Assembly: GCF_001690275.1 (NCBI RefSeq)
Contig: NZ_LZGW01000022.1
Location: forward strand, 1 to 64,000
Length of the DNA: 64,000 bases
From: Gilliamella sp. WF3-4
GTDB lineage: Bacteria > Pseudomonadota > Gammaproteobacteria > Enterobacterales > Orbaceae
Direction: 5' to 3'
Shown here: positions 57,204 through 64,000 of the stretch, piece after piece
How positions within the stretch are numbered: the first letter of the stretch is position 1
Layout of the letters: each line of letters begins with the position of its first letter
Translations under genes and position numbers: made by a program
The notes under the pieces: generated by a model
The model's database searches: none
Seen by the model: only the letters and a program-made list of their open reading frames with translations
What the model was told of the DNA's origin: nothing

Positions 57204-58037
57204 ATGACAAATAACAGTTCACCACTAAGATATCCTGGAGGAAAAGCAAAATTTGCTCCTCACATTGAGTCCATAATCAAATCAAATCAAATTACTGGTG
57301 GCGATTATTATGAAGTTTATGCTGGTGGTGCAGGCGTTGCATTGAAACTTCTTTTTAGTGATTATTGTAAAAATATTCACATTAATGATGCAGATTTAGC
57401 AATTTATTCTTTTTGGAAATCAATAACAGAAAATACAGATGCTTTCATTCAATTAGTAAATGATACAGAAGTGTCTATTGATGAGTGGCATAAACAAAAG
57501 AAAATATTAAATGATCCACTTAATTACTCAATGACTCAATTAGGATTTGCCACATTTTTCCTAAATCGTACAAATCGCTCAGGAATATTGAAAGGTGGTG
57601 TTATTGGAGGGCTAAAACAGCAAGGAAATTACAAAATTGATGCAAGATTTAATAAACATAACTTAATAAAAAAAATAAAAAAAATTGGTGATGTTTCCAA
57701 TAGAATTCATATACATAATAAAGATGCAGCAGAATGGTTATTAGAAATAAACAATAATATCACATTTAAAGATATTGTTTATTTGGATCCCCCCTACTAT
57801 GTTAAAGGACAAGGATTGTATCGAAATTTTTACCAACATGATGATCATATAAAAGTTAGAAATATTTTAGATTCTGTGGATTTTAACTGGATCGTTTCTT
57901 ATGATAATAACGAAAACATCATAGAAATGTACAAAGGTTATGTACAACAAGAGTATGCTTTAAATTATAGTTTGCAGGATAAAAAAAAGGCAACAGAGAT
58001 TATTATTTATAGCCCTTCACTGAGAATTCCTTTCTAA
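57204..58037 (+). CDS. D12-class DNA adenine-N6 methyltransferase
   Basis: A 277-residue Dam/D12-class enzyme. It starts with the class signature LRYPGGKAKFAP near residue 7, the SAM motif I variant YEVYAGGAGVALKLL near 37, INDADLAIYSFWKSI near 60, and the catalytic DPPYYVKG (motif IV, D-P-P-Y) near 195. FATFFLNRTNRSGILKGGVI is also typical. The known targets of this class include GATC, but the target here cannot be read. No restriction nuclease is adjacent; the ParB-like gene upstream is. It ends 3 bp before IS copy 3. Confidence 0.85.
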   Translation: MTNNSSPLRYPGGKAKFAPHIESIIKSNQITGGDYYEVYAGGAGVALKLLFSDYCKNIHINDADLAIYSFWKSITENTDAFIQLVNDTEVSIDEWHKQKKILNDPLNYSMTQLGFATFFLNRTNRSGILKGGVIGGLKQQGNYKIDARFNKHNLIKKIKKIGDVSNRIHIHNKDAAEWLLEINNNITFKDIVYLDPPYYVKGQGLYRNFYQHDDHIKVRNILDSVDFNWIVSYDNNENIIEMYKGYVQQEYALNYSLQDKKKATEIIIYSPSLRIPF

Positions 58038-58040
58038 AGA

Positions 58041-59236
58041 TGTAACTATCCCCTAAAATAGTACAGCAAAAAAGTAGAAAATTCTCTATGATAAAAGTAA
58101 AGAGGATTTAATTATGAAAAAAATGACTGAACATCAAATCGTCGCTATTTTAAAAGAAGCTGAAGCGGGTATTCCCGTTAAAGAACTGTGCCGTAAATAG
58201 AGCATGGATAATTCAACTTTCTATAAATGGCGAGAAAAATACGGCGGTATGGAAACGTCGGATATTAAATGCTTAAAGGAGCTGGAGGTTGAAAACCGCA
58301 AGCTTAAGCAGATGTTTGCCGAACTGAGCTTAAAATCCCAGCTTCAGGAAGAAATCATAAAAAAGCTTTAGTGCCCACCAAGGCACGTAAAACGTGAGCA
58401 CAGCAACTACAAAAAAAATCATTCGGTTACTATTGCTATGAGTTGTGCCATTGTTGGCTTAAGCCGTTGTGCTTACTATTATCAAGCTAAGTTACAGGAT
58501 GATTCGGTGATTGTTTCGGTGTTGAATGCTATCACAGACCGGCATTTACGCTGGGGCTTTCCTAAGTGTTTTAACCGAATCAGAAAACTGGGATATCGTT
58601 GGAATCATAAACGTGTTTATCGGGTGTATTGTGAGTTAAAACTGAATCTTAAAACAAAACGAAAACAACGAATTCCACCTCGGGAGCCAGAAAAGTTATT
58701 GGCTCCCAATAAACAAGGTGAATGTTGGTCAATGGATTTTATGAGTGACAGTAGTCGTAATCAACGTCGCTTTAGGACATTCAATGTCATCGATGACTTT
58801 ATCGTGAGGCGTTAGGTATTGATATTGCAGTAAGCTTACCAGCAGGAAGGATTACCTGTTACTTAGATAAACTGGACGAATATCATGGGTATCCATTAAA
58901 AATACGGGTCGATAATGGGCCAGAATTTACAGGAAAAACCTTTACCAACTGGGCTAAATTACATGGTATAACCATTGATTATATCTAGCCCGGTAGCCCT
59001 TATCAAAATGGCTATATTGAACGATTTAACCGTACCTATCGTACTGAAGTGCTCGATTTATATCTATTTAATAATCTAGAACAAGCAAGAAAGGTAACCG
59101 AAGAATGGCTAACCATTTATAACACCGAAAGACTGCATGAGGCATTAAATAACATGACATCGATTGAATACAAAACACTAAAACAGGGTGCTTAATTTTC
59201 TACGTGAGTTGTGTACTAAGTTTGGGGGTATTTACA
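58041..59236 (+). mobile_element. IS407-group insertion sequence, copy 3
   Basis: TGTAACTATCCCC at the left and GGGGTATTTACA at the right, 1196 bp, same orientation as copy 1. Flanking tetranucleotides (AAGA and CTAT) do not match. It is close to full length but has at least three lesions in the transposase. Confidence 0.85.
58114..59195 (+). pseudogene. Defective OrfA-OrfB transposase of IS copy 3
   Basis: OrfA stops at the TAG after CRK, as in the other copies. Near 58410 an extra A shifts OrfB. The readable OrfB (AYYYQAKLQDDSVIVSVLNA ... NVIDDF) loses one A at about 58800 (GACTTTATCG instead of GACTTTAATCG). VDNGPEFTGKTFTNWAKLHG follows in another frame. A TAG replaces Gln in DYI-x-PGSPYQNGYIERF. 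The end (ERLHEALNNMTSIEYKTL) is intact. Confidence 0.85.
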
Positions 59237-59382
59237 CTATAATTCCAATAAAACAAAAATCTAATAAAACATTAACATCAAAACACTAAACAATAATCCA
59301 ATATCAAATCTCAATCAAACAAAAACCAAAACCAAAACAAACGGTATAGACTCCTGAATTATTTTTACAAAATTGGTTGTAA

Positions 59383-59640
59383 TTATCCTCTAACTTCCGC
59401 TTTAAAGGCAATGCCAACTTTAGCCGAGAGCGAGAAAATGCGGACGGTAGTGCTTGGACAGAAAGCGTGATTGATGCGAAAAACAAACTCACCATCAAAA
59501 CGGGCAACGACACTAACATCATAGGCGGCCAATTAAAAGGCAACACAGTCAACATGGATGTGGGTAACAACTTAAACATCCAATCACTGCAAGATACGGA
59601 TCACTATAAAACCAATTATAAGCGGGTTCGCCGACATTGA
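59383..59640 (+). pseudogene. CdiA/FhaB-type haemagglutinin-repeat remnant
   Basis: A clean 85-codon frame reads FKGNANFSRERENADGSAWT, then KLTIKTGNDTNIIGGQLKGN, TVNMDVGNNLNIQSLQDTDH. This is the haemagglutinin repeat of CdiA/FhaB two-partner secreted proteins (G-D---GG-l-G--v------nL-I-S-QDT). Only this scrap remains, without signal, toxin tip or immunity gene. Confidence 0.75.
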
Positions 59641-59735
59641 GCTGATGGCTGGATATCACTAGCGCAATACCCAAATCCGTATTACCTTAATAACGCATTT
59701 ATAGCGGCGAGTATAGTCTCATATTTTGGCGAGGA
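59641..59735 (+). pseudogene. IS3-family 3' scrap, sister of the end of the remnant at 48110
   Basis: GATGGCTGGATATCACTAGC...AATAACGCATTTATAGCGGC...TCATATTTTGGCGAGGAT parallels 48800-48905 word by word. It is the last piece of the same element type, with transposase text ISPAQYPNPYYLNNAF-like in shifting frames. Confidence 0.5.
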
Positions 59736-59774
59736 TTAGTTATTATTAGGTTAAGTTGATATAAACGCTGATAT

Positions 59775-59802
59775 AAAAGACAGAACAAGCGCCCTGTCTT
59801 TT
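59775..59802 (-). terminator. Terminator downstream of the MFS transporter gene
   Basis: A stem AAAAGACAG/CTGTCTTTT with a 10-base loop lies ~10 bp after the transporter's stop codon on the minus strand and ends in a T run in that direction. Confidence 0.7.
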
Positions 59803-59812
59803 ATTTATCTAT

Positions 59813-61048
59813 TTATTCTAGCGCTTTACCTTTTGTTTCAGGTATTAAAAAGACAAATGCAGCTGCTGATAATAAGTAAGCCGCTGAAAGTAATGCAAGT
59901 GCATAGCTAGTTGAGTATATTTCGGCTAAATAAGCGATAAGCACTTGGGATATTCCCGCGATACCTCGCCCAACGTTGAAGATAATATTTTCGGCGCTTG
60001 AGCGTGCATCAGTTGGATAATGTTCAGCAAGCAATGCACCGTATCCGCCCATCATGCCATTGACAAAAAAGCCAATGACTGAGCCAAATATGATTAATAT
60101 CAACATATCCGTTTGATGGAAATAGAACCAAATCGAAACAGCTGAAATGAATAAAAATAGGATATAAGAAGGGCGACGGCCAAATTTATCACATAACCAG
60201 CCAAAAATTAAGATCCCTAATGACATGCCAATGGTGGTTGAAATGGTCCAAAACATGGTGTTTTTAAACGGTAATTTGAGTTCTGTTGCAATCATATTTG
60301 GCATCCAAACCATCAGCCCATAAAAGCCGAAGTTTTGTACAGCACAAGCAATGGTTAATCCTAGTGTTGTTGCTGTAGTTCGTGGAGTTTTAAATAATTT
60401 ACCTATAGCAATTTGGTTTTTGTTTTGGTTTTTTAGATTTTGCCATATTTCTGGCTCTTTTAATCCATTACGTGTCCATGCAACAAATAGAGCAGGTAGA
60501 ACCCCCATGGCAAACGCCCAGCGCCAACCATAAACTTCACCAATAAAGTTTACCGTTAGTGCAGCCAAAATGATACCGACTTGAAAGCCTAATGCCACAA
60601 TTGATGTGGCTCTTGAACGTTTATGTTTAGGCCAGCTTTCAGAAACTAAGGTCATACCAATGCCGAATTCGCCACCAAGTCCAAGCCCACTTAAAAAACG
60701 GAATATCAAAAAACATTCATAGTTAGGTGAAATTGCACATAACCCAGTAAAGAGGGAGAATATCAAAATTGTCCATGAAAAGACTTTTACTCGTCCATAT
60801 TTATCTGCAAGCACCCCAAATAAAATACCACCCAATACTGCGCCAAGTAAGGTTACTGATGTTAAAGTTCCTAAATCTGTTTTTGTTAGGTTAAAACTGA
60901 CTGAAATTAGGTTAAAGCAGACGGCTAAAATCATCATATCCATGCCATCCAGTGCATAACCTACTGTGGATGCAAAAAGTGTTTTCTTTTGATATGGGGT
61001 TGTGTGTTCACTTTCAGCTTGCGTGGCGAAGTCTACGTCAGGTTTCAT
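59813..61048 (-). CDS. MFS transporter, sugar-acid/metabolite:H+ symporter type
   Basis: A 411-residue protein with 12 hydrophobic segments. MFS signatures are clear: ADKYGRVKVFSW in loop 2-3 (G-x-L-x-D-[RK]-x-G-R type), RFLSGLGLGGEFGIGMTLVS in helix 4, CDKFGRRPSYILF in loop 8-9, and AFVFLIPETKGKALE at the end. GEFGIGMTLVSESWP is typical of the AAHS/SHS (lactate, sialic acid, aromatic acid) branch. No catabolic genes are adjacent, so the substrate is open. It is a single gene with its own terminator. Confidence 0.75.
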   Translation of the reverse strand: MKPDVDFATQAESEHTTPYQKKTLFASTVGYALDGMDMMILAVCFNLISVSFNLTKTDLGTLTSVTLLGAVLGGILFGVLADKYGRVKVFSWTILIFSLFTGLCAISPNYECFLIFRFLSGLGLGGEFGIGMTLVSESWPKHKRSRATSIVALGFQVGIILAALTVNFIGEVYGWRWAFAMGVLPALFVAWTRNGLKEPEIWQNLKNQNKNQIAIGKLFKTPRTTATTLGLTIACAVQNFGFYGLMVWMPNMIATELKLPFKNTMFWTISTTIGMSLGILIFGWLCDKFGRRPSYILFLFISAVSIWFYFHQTDMLILIIFGSVIGFFVNGMMGGYGALLAEHYPTDARSSAENIIFNVGRGIAGISQVLIAYLAEIYSTSYALALLSAAYLLSAAAFVFLIPETKGKALE

Positions 61049-61197
61049 GTTTACCTCTAGTTATTAAAATAGATAGTTACTTAAAATTTGTGTTTTATGG
61101 TGTTTAATTTGTGATTAAACGGCAGGTAAATTATAGCGGGGCAAGTATATACTTAAAACTTATAAAAAGCCAAGTTTAAAGCTTTTAAATTGTATTT

Positions 61198-61227
61198 TTA
61201 TCCACCTATTTTATTATCGGTGGATAA
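61198..61227. terminator. Hairpin after roxA
   Basis: TTATCCACC pairs with GGTGGATAA (9 bp, 12-base loop), 7 bp beyond the roxA stop codon. The following bases are A/T rich but lack a clean T run. Confidence 0.5.
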
Positions 61228-61233
61228 GTTATG

Positions 61234-62346
61234 TTATTCTTCAGTAAAATACCAATAGCCTTTGTTGACAAAATCAAGCATTACTTGCAGTGTATTTTTG
61301 TCTTGTATCTGTTGGTAACATAGTGTGTCTGTTTTACAAAGCAGATCAATAATTGGCATAGGTAAATCAATTTTTTCACCATGAATGTAGCCAAAATCAC
61401 CCACTTTAAGTATACGAATACTGGGAACCCGATGTAACTGTGCGCCATTTTTTAGTAGTGATTCAAATTCATAATAATCGTATGGCGTTTCAACTGGGAT
61501 AATATTTAAATCGTGCATAGGTATTGTAATATGCTTACCAAACCAGTCGTTGAATAATTTGGGTGTTTTGATTAAGTCGATGAGTTGATCTTGTATTTTT
61601 GCAAGTTCATAAGGTTGGATTCGGTACGGATCGTCAGGTAGCTTCAAATCTTTATCTTGATAATAAATAGCTGTTGGTAAGTTATCAATGATATAATCGG
61701 CAAAGTTACTTAGCAATGTTTGCGATGTTTGCGTTATAAAGCCGACAGAATAACTTAATGATTCACCAATTGATACGCCATTATGTGGACAACCTAGGGG
61801 GATGTATAAAATATCGCCAGCGGTGATCTCTTCGTCAATGATTGGTTGATAGTCTTCAACATGCAGTAATGCTTTGTGTGCACTATATTGCTTATAATTT
61901 TGATTGCGATCACCTACTTGCCAACGTCTACGCCCCATACCTTGAATAATAAAGACATCATAATTATCAATGTGTGGTCCAACGCCAGCGCCTTGTGTTG
62001 CATAAGAAATCATTAAGTCATCAAATTGCCATTGTGGAAGGCATTTAAATGGCTCAATTAAGCGCGCTGCTTGCGTATGCCAATGATCAACGGCTTGAAC
62101 TAGCAAGCTCCAATGATCTTCACCTAAGTCATCATATTGGGTAAATGGCCCAAATTGCGCGTCCCAGATACCATTTTTATTCGATACGATACGGCTATCT
62201 ATCTCTTCTTCCATTGCTAGACCTGCTAGTTCATCAGGCGTAATAGGATCAATAAAATTAGCAAACGCTTTACGCAAGATTACAGGCTTTTTTTGCCAAT
62301 AATTTGTTAAAAAATCATCCCAATCAATGGCTAATTTATAATTCAT
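61234..62346 (-). CDS. roxA: 50S ribosomal protein L16 arginine hydroxylase RoxA (YcfD)
   Basis: A 370-residue JmjC-type Fe(II)/2-oxoglutarate oxygenase that hydroxylates an Arg of ribosomal protein L16. The N-terminal JmjC domain has VILRKAFANFIDPITPDELA, GVGPHIDNYDVFIIQGMGRR (H-x-D) and IPLGCPHNGVSIGESLSYS (second His). The C-terminal helical and winged-helix parts follow (QLHRVPSIRILKVGDFGYIH). The start overlaps the tatD-type gene by 11 bp, so they are cotranscribed. Confidence 0.9.
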   Translation of the reverse strand: MNYKLAIDWDDFLTNYWQKKPVILRKAFANFIDPITPDELAGLAMEEEIDSRIVSNKNGIWDAQFGPFTQYDDLGEDHWSLLVQAVDHWHTQAARLIEPFKCLPQWQFDDLMISYATQGAGVGPHIDNYDVFIIQGMGRRRWQVGDRNQNYKQYSAHKALLHVEDYQPIIDEEITAGDILYIPLGCPHNGVSIGESLSYSVGFITQTSQTLLSNFADYIIDNLPTAIYYQDKDLKLPDDPYRIQPYELAKIQDQLIDLIKTPKLFNDWFGKHITIPMHDLNIIPVETPYDYYEFESLLKNGAQLHRVPSIRILKVGDFGYIHGEKIDLPMPIIDLLCKTDTLCYQQIQDKNTLQVMLDFVNKGYWYFTEE

Positions 62347-63121
62347 TTAATTTTCCTTGCAGATTGAATAATTGACAAAAATTATACGTGGTTTTTTGTG
62401 CGATCTGTTCCAATGAAACACCTTTTAACACAGATAAATATTGTGCAACTTCACGAACATAAGCGGGTTGATTTTCTTTTCCTCGGTATGGAACAGGGGC
62501 AAGATAAGGAGAGTCTGTTTCGACCAAAATACGATCAAGCGGTACATATTTAGCAACTTCTCGCAGATTTTCGGCATTTTTAAAGGTTATAATCCCTGAA
62601 AATGAAATATAAAAACCAATGTCTAATAGTTGTTTTGCGGTTTCGATGTCTTCTGTGAAGCAGTGTAGTACACCTGAATAGACATGCTCGTCTTTTAATA
62701 TTTTTAAAGTGTCTTGTTTAGCATTACGGGTATGAACAATAATTGGTTTGCTGAACTTTCGACCTAGTCGAATATGTTCTTTAAATATAGTTTGTTGTAA
62801 TTCTAGGTTGTCTTGTTGGTAATAGTAATCGAGCCCTGTTTCTCCAAGTGCTACAACGTTGTCTTCTTGTGCTAAGATTTCAAATCTTTCCGCATCGTAC
62901 GTTTCATCATCAAGGTTAAGCGGATGAATTCCACATGAAAACGAGCATTGATTTTTGTAGGGCAAAAGTTGCTTTTTCATCGATTCATAGCCCGATAATG
63001 TTGTTGCCACGCTTAAGCAGTGTTTAACATCGTTGTTGTTTGCTTCTTGTAAAACATCTTCGATAGATTTAGTACTAAAATCCAAGCTATCCAAATGACA
63101 GTGGGAATCAATTAAAAACAT
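62336..63121 (-). CDS. TatD-family metal-dependent hydrolase (YcfH type)
   Basis: A 261-residue TIM-barrel nuclease-like hydrolase. Family motifs: IDSHCHLDSLDF (H-x-H), CGIHPLNLDDET, ALGETGLDYYYQ, PIIVHTRNAKQDTLKIL, GVLHCFTEDIETAKQLL, LVETDSPYLAPVPYRGKENQ. TatD/YcfH proteins are cytosolic 3'-5' DNases or D-aminoacyl-type hydrolases; the exact role of YcfH is not fixed. It lies 13 bp after lapB and overlaps roxA. Confidence 0.85.
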   Translation of the reverse strand: MFLIDSHCHLDSLDFSTKSIEDVLQEANNNDVKHCLSVATTLSGYESMKKQLLPYKNQCSFSCGIHPLNLDDETYDAERFEILAQEDNVVALGETGLDYYYQQDNLELQQTIFKEHIRLGRKFSKPIIVHTRNAKQDTLKILKDEHVYSGVLHCFTEDIETAKQLLDIGFYISFSGIITFKNAENLREVAKYVPLDRILVETDSPYLAPVPYRGKENQPAYVREVAQYLSVLKGVSLEQIAQKTTYNFCQLFNLQGKLNEL

Positions 63122-63133
63122 AAAGATCTCTTT

Positions 63134-64000
63134 TTATTTATCAGAAAGTTGTTCAAAATCACGAACGGGTTTGATTGTGGACCAAGAACGGCAAGCTGGG
63201 CATAACCAATAAATGGAATTAACTGTAAATCCACACTTTTGGCATCGATAATTGGGCACTGCTTTTATTTGTTCTCCCACCATGTTGCGTAAAAGTAAAA
63301 GACTTTGTTTTGCTTTGCCTTGTTCCGCATCAGCAACATGATAATCCATTAATCGATAAAATCCTTTTAAGTTAGGATGTTTAAGTAATTCACGATACAT
63401 GTAGTATTGTGCTGCATCTAGACCTTTTTGTTTTTCAATAAGATCGGCAAGCATTAATTCAGCTACACTGCCAGAGTCTTGATCGACACATAATTGTAAA
63501 AATTGCTGAAATTCATGTTGGTTATTTAATTTTAAATAGCACTCTTTTAATAAAGGTAACGCTTCGCCAATAAAGGCTTTATCTTGCTGTAATATTTGTT
63601 GAAAACAGTTGATAGCCTGCTCTGTTTTATCTTGGATCATAAAAATTCGCCCTTGCATGAGCGAAGTTCGAGCGCATTTTGTGTCAGCGTTTGCTGATTT
63701 TTGTAATAAACTATTTGCTTTGTCAAGCTCATCATTAGCAATAGCCTGTGATGCTAATTCGCAGTAAAATTGTGCAATGTCGGTTTTATATTTTTCATTA
63801 CCAAGTTTGACCAGTTTTGACGCCATGTTAATGGCATTTATCCATTCGCTGGTTGATTGATAGATGATGATAAGTTGTTGCAATGCGTATTGTTGGAAAT
63901 CCTCTTCATCAATTAATTGTAAAAACATCTCTTCGGCACGATCGTAAAGACCTGCAACCATATAATCACGACCAAGTTGTTGAATGGCTAATAGTCGTTG
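63134..64000 (-). CDS. lapB: Lipopolysaccharide assembly protein LapB (5' end outside window)
   Basis: The frame runs off the right edge (AIQQLGRDYMVAGLYDRAEE at the boundary). About 289 codons are visible. TPR helices (QYALQQLIIIYQSTSEWINA, LDKANSLLQKSANADT, GRIFMIQDKTEQAINCFQQI) are followed by the rubredoxin-like zinc end YRCQKCGF...WLCPACRSW (four Cys). LapB (YciM) tethers FtsH to LpxC to set lipid A synthesis. The membrane anchor must be in the missing N-terminus. First of the lapB-tatD-roxA run. Confidence 0.9.
   Translation of the reverse strand, partial: QRLLAIQQLGRDYMVAGLYDRAEEMFLQLIDEEDFQQYALQQLIIIYQSTSEWINAINMASKLVKLGNEKYKTDIAQFYCELASQAIANDELDKANSLLQKSANADTKCARTSLMQGRIFMIQDKTEQAINCFQQILQQDKAFIGEALPLLKECYLKLNNQHEFQQFLQLCVDQDSGSVAELMLADLIEKQKGLDAAQYYMYRELLKHPNLKGFYRLMDYHVADAEQGKAKQSLLLLRNMVGEQIKAVPNYRCQKCGFTVNSIYWLCPACRSWSTIKPVRDFEQLSDK

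Noticed and set aside
59304..59579. Minus-strand 91-codon frame with hydrophobic text
   Set aside because: Antisense to the CdiA/FhaB remnant, whose repeat signature is unambiguous.

Overview
The window is AT-rich gamma-proteobacterial DNA. The housekeeping genes (prfA-prmC-kdsA, rlmB, rnr, rluB, yciO, rnm, rraB, chiP-chb, roxA, tatD-type nuclease, lapB) and the load of Rhs and T6SS effector debris suggest an insect-gut Orbaceae such as Gilliamella. That assignment is inference from gene content and base composition; no rRNA or tRNA gene was seen to confirm it.

Layout. (1) 1-4748, plus strand: the 3' part of a T6SS-type effector ending in an L,D-transpeptidase-like domain, two paralogous exported SH3-like proteins that look like periplasmic immunity proteins, and a second effector trunk with a different, truncated C-terminus. 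(2) 4749-27371: two inverted copies of a defective IS407-group element bracket a 20-kb minus-strand array of broken Rhs cores and Rhs C-terminal toxins. Toxins of HNH/EndoVII, ADP-ribosyltransferase and non-specific nuclease types can be recognised. Each is followed by a mostly intact immunity gene (SUKH, NTF2-like, TriTu-like, pentapeptide, leucine-rich and unrecognised families). (3) 27372-31370: IS scars, an amidohydrolase and two pentapeptide-repeat genes. (4) 31528-47471: mostly core genome, namely RNA modification and decay (rluB, rnr, rlmB, rraB, rnm), translation termination (prfA, prmC), KDO synthesis (kdsA) and chitin-oligosaccharide uptake and cleavage (chiP, chb). A 205-bp deletion derivative of the IS sits here with perfect 4-bp target duplications. 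(5) 47632-53861: a second, plus-strand array of Rhs debris and intact immunity genes. (6) 54010-59735: an IS3-family element inside an integrase remnant, a ParB-like gene paired with a D12-class adenine methyltransferase, a third IS407-group copy and a CdiA/FhaB scrap. (7) 59813-64000: MFS transporter, roxA, tatD-type gene and the 3' part of lapB.

How it fits together. The two Rhs regions look like graveyards of toxins but banks of immunity. Rhs cores carry stops and frameshifts, toxins have lost frames or catalytic residues, and the small immunity genes keep open frames and ribosome-binding sites. Several nonsense mutations are shared between copies, so already-dead segments have been duplicated or converted onto one another. 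The best candidates for undescribed biology are the L,D-transpeptidase effector with its tandem SH3 immunity genes, the immunity banks, and the ParB-like plus methyltransferase pair.
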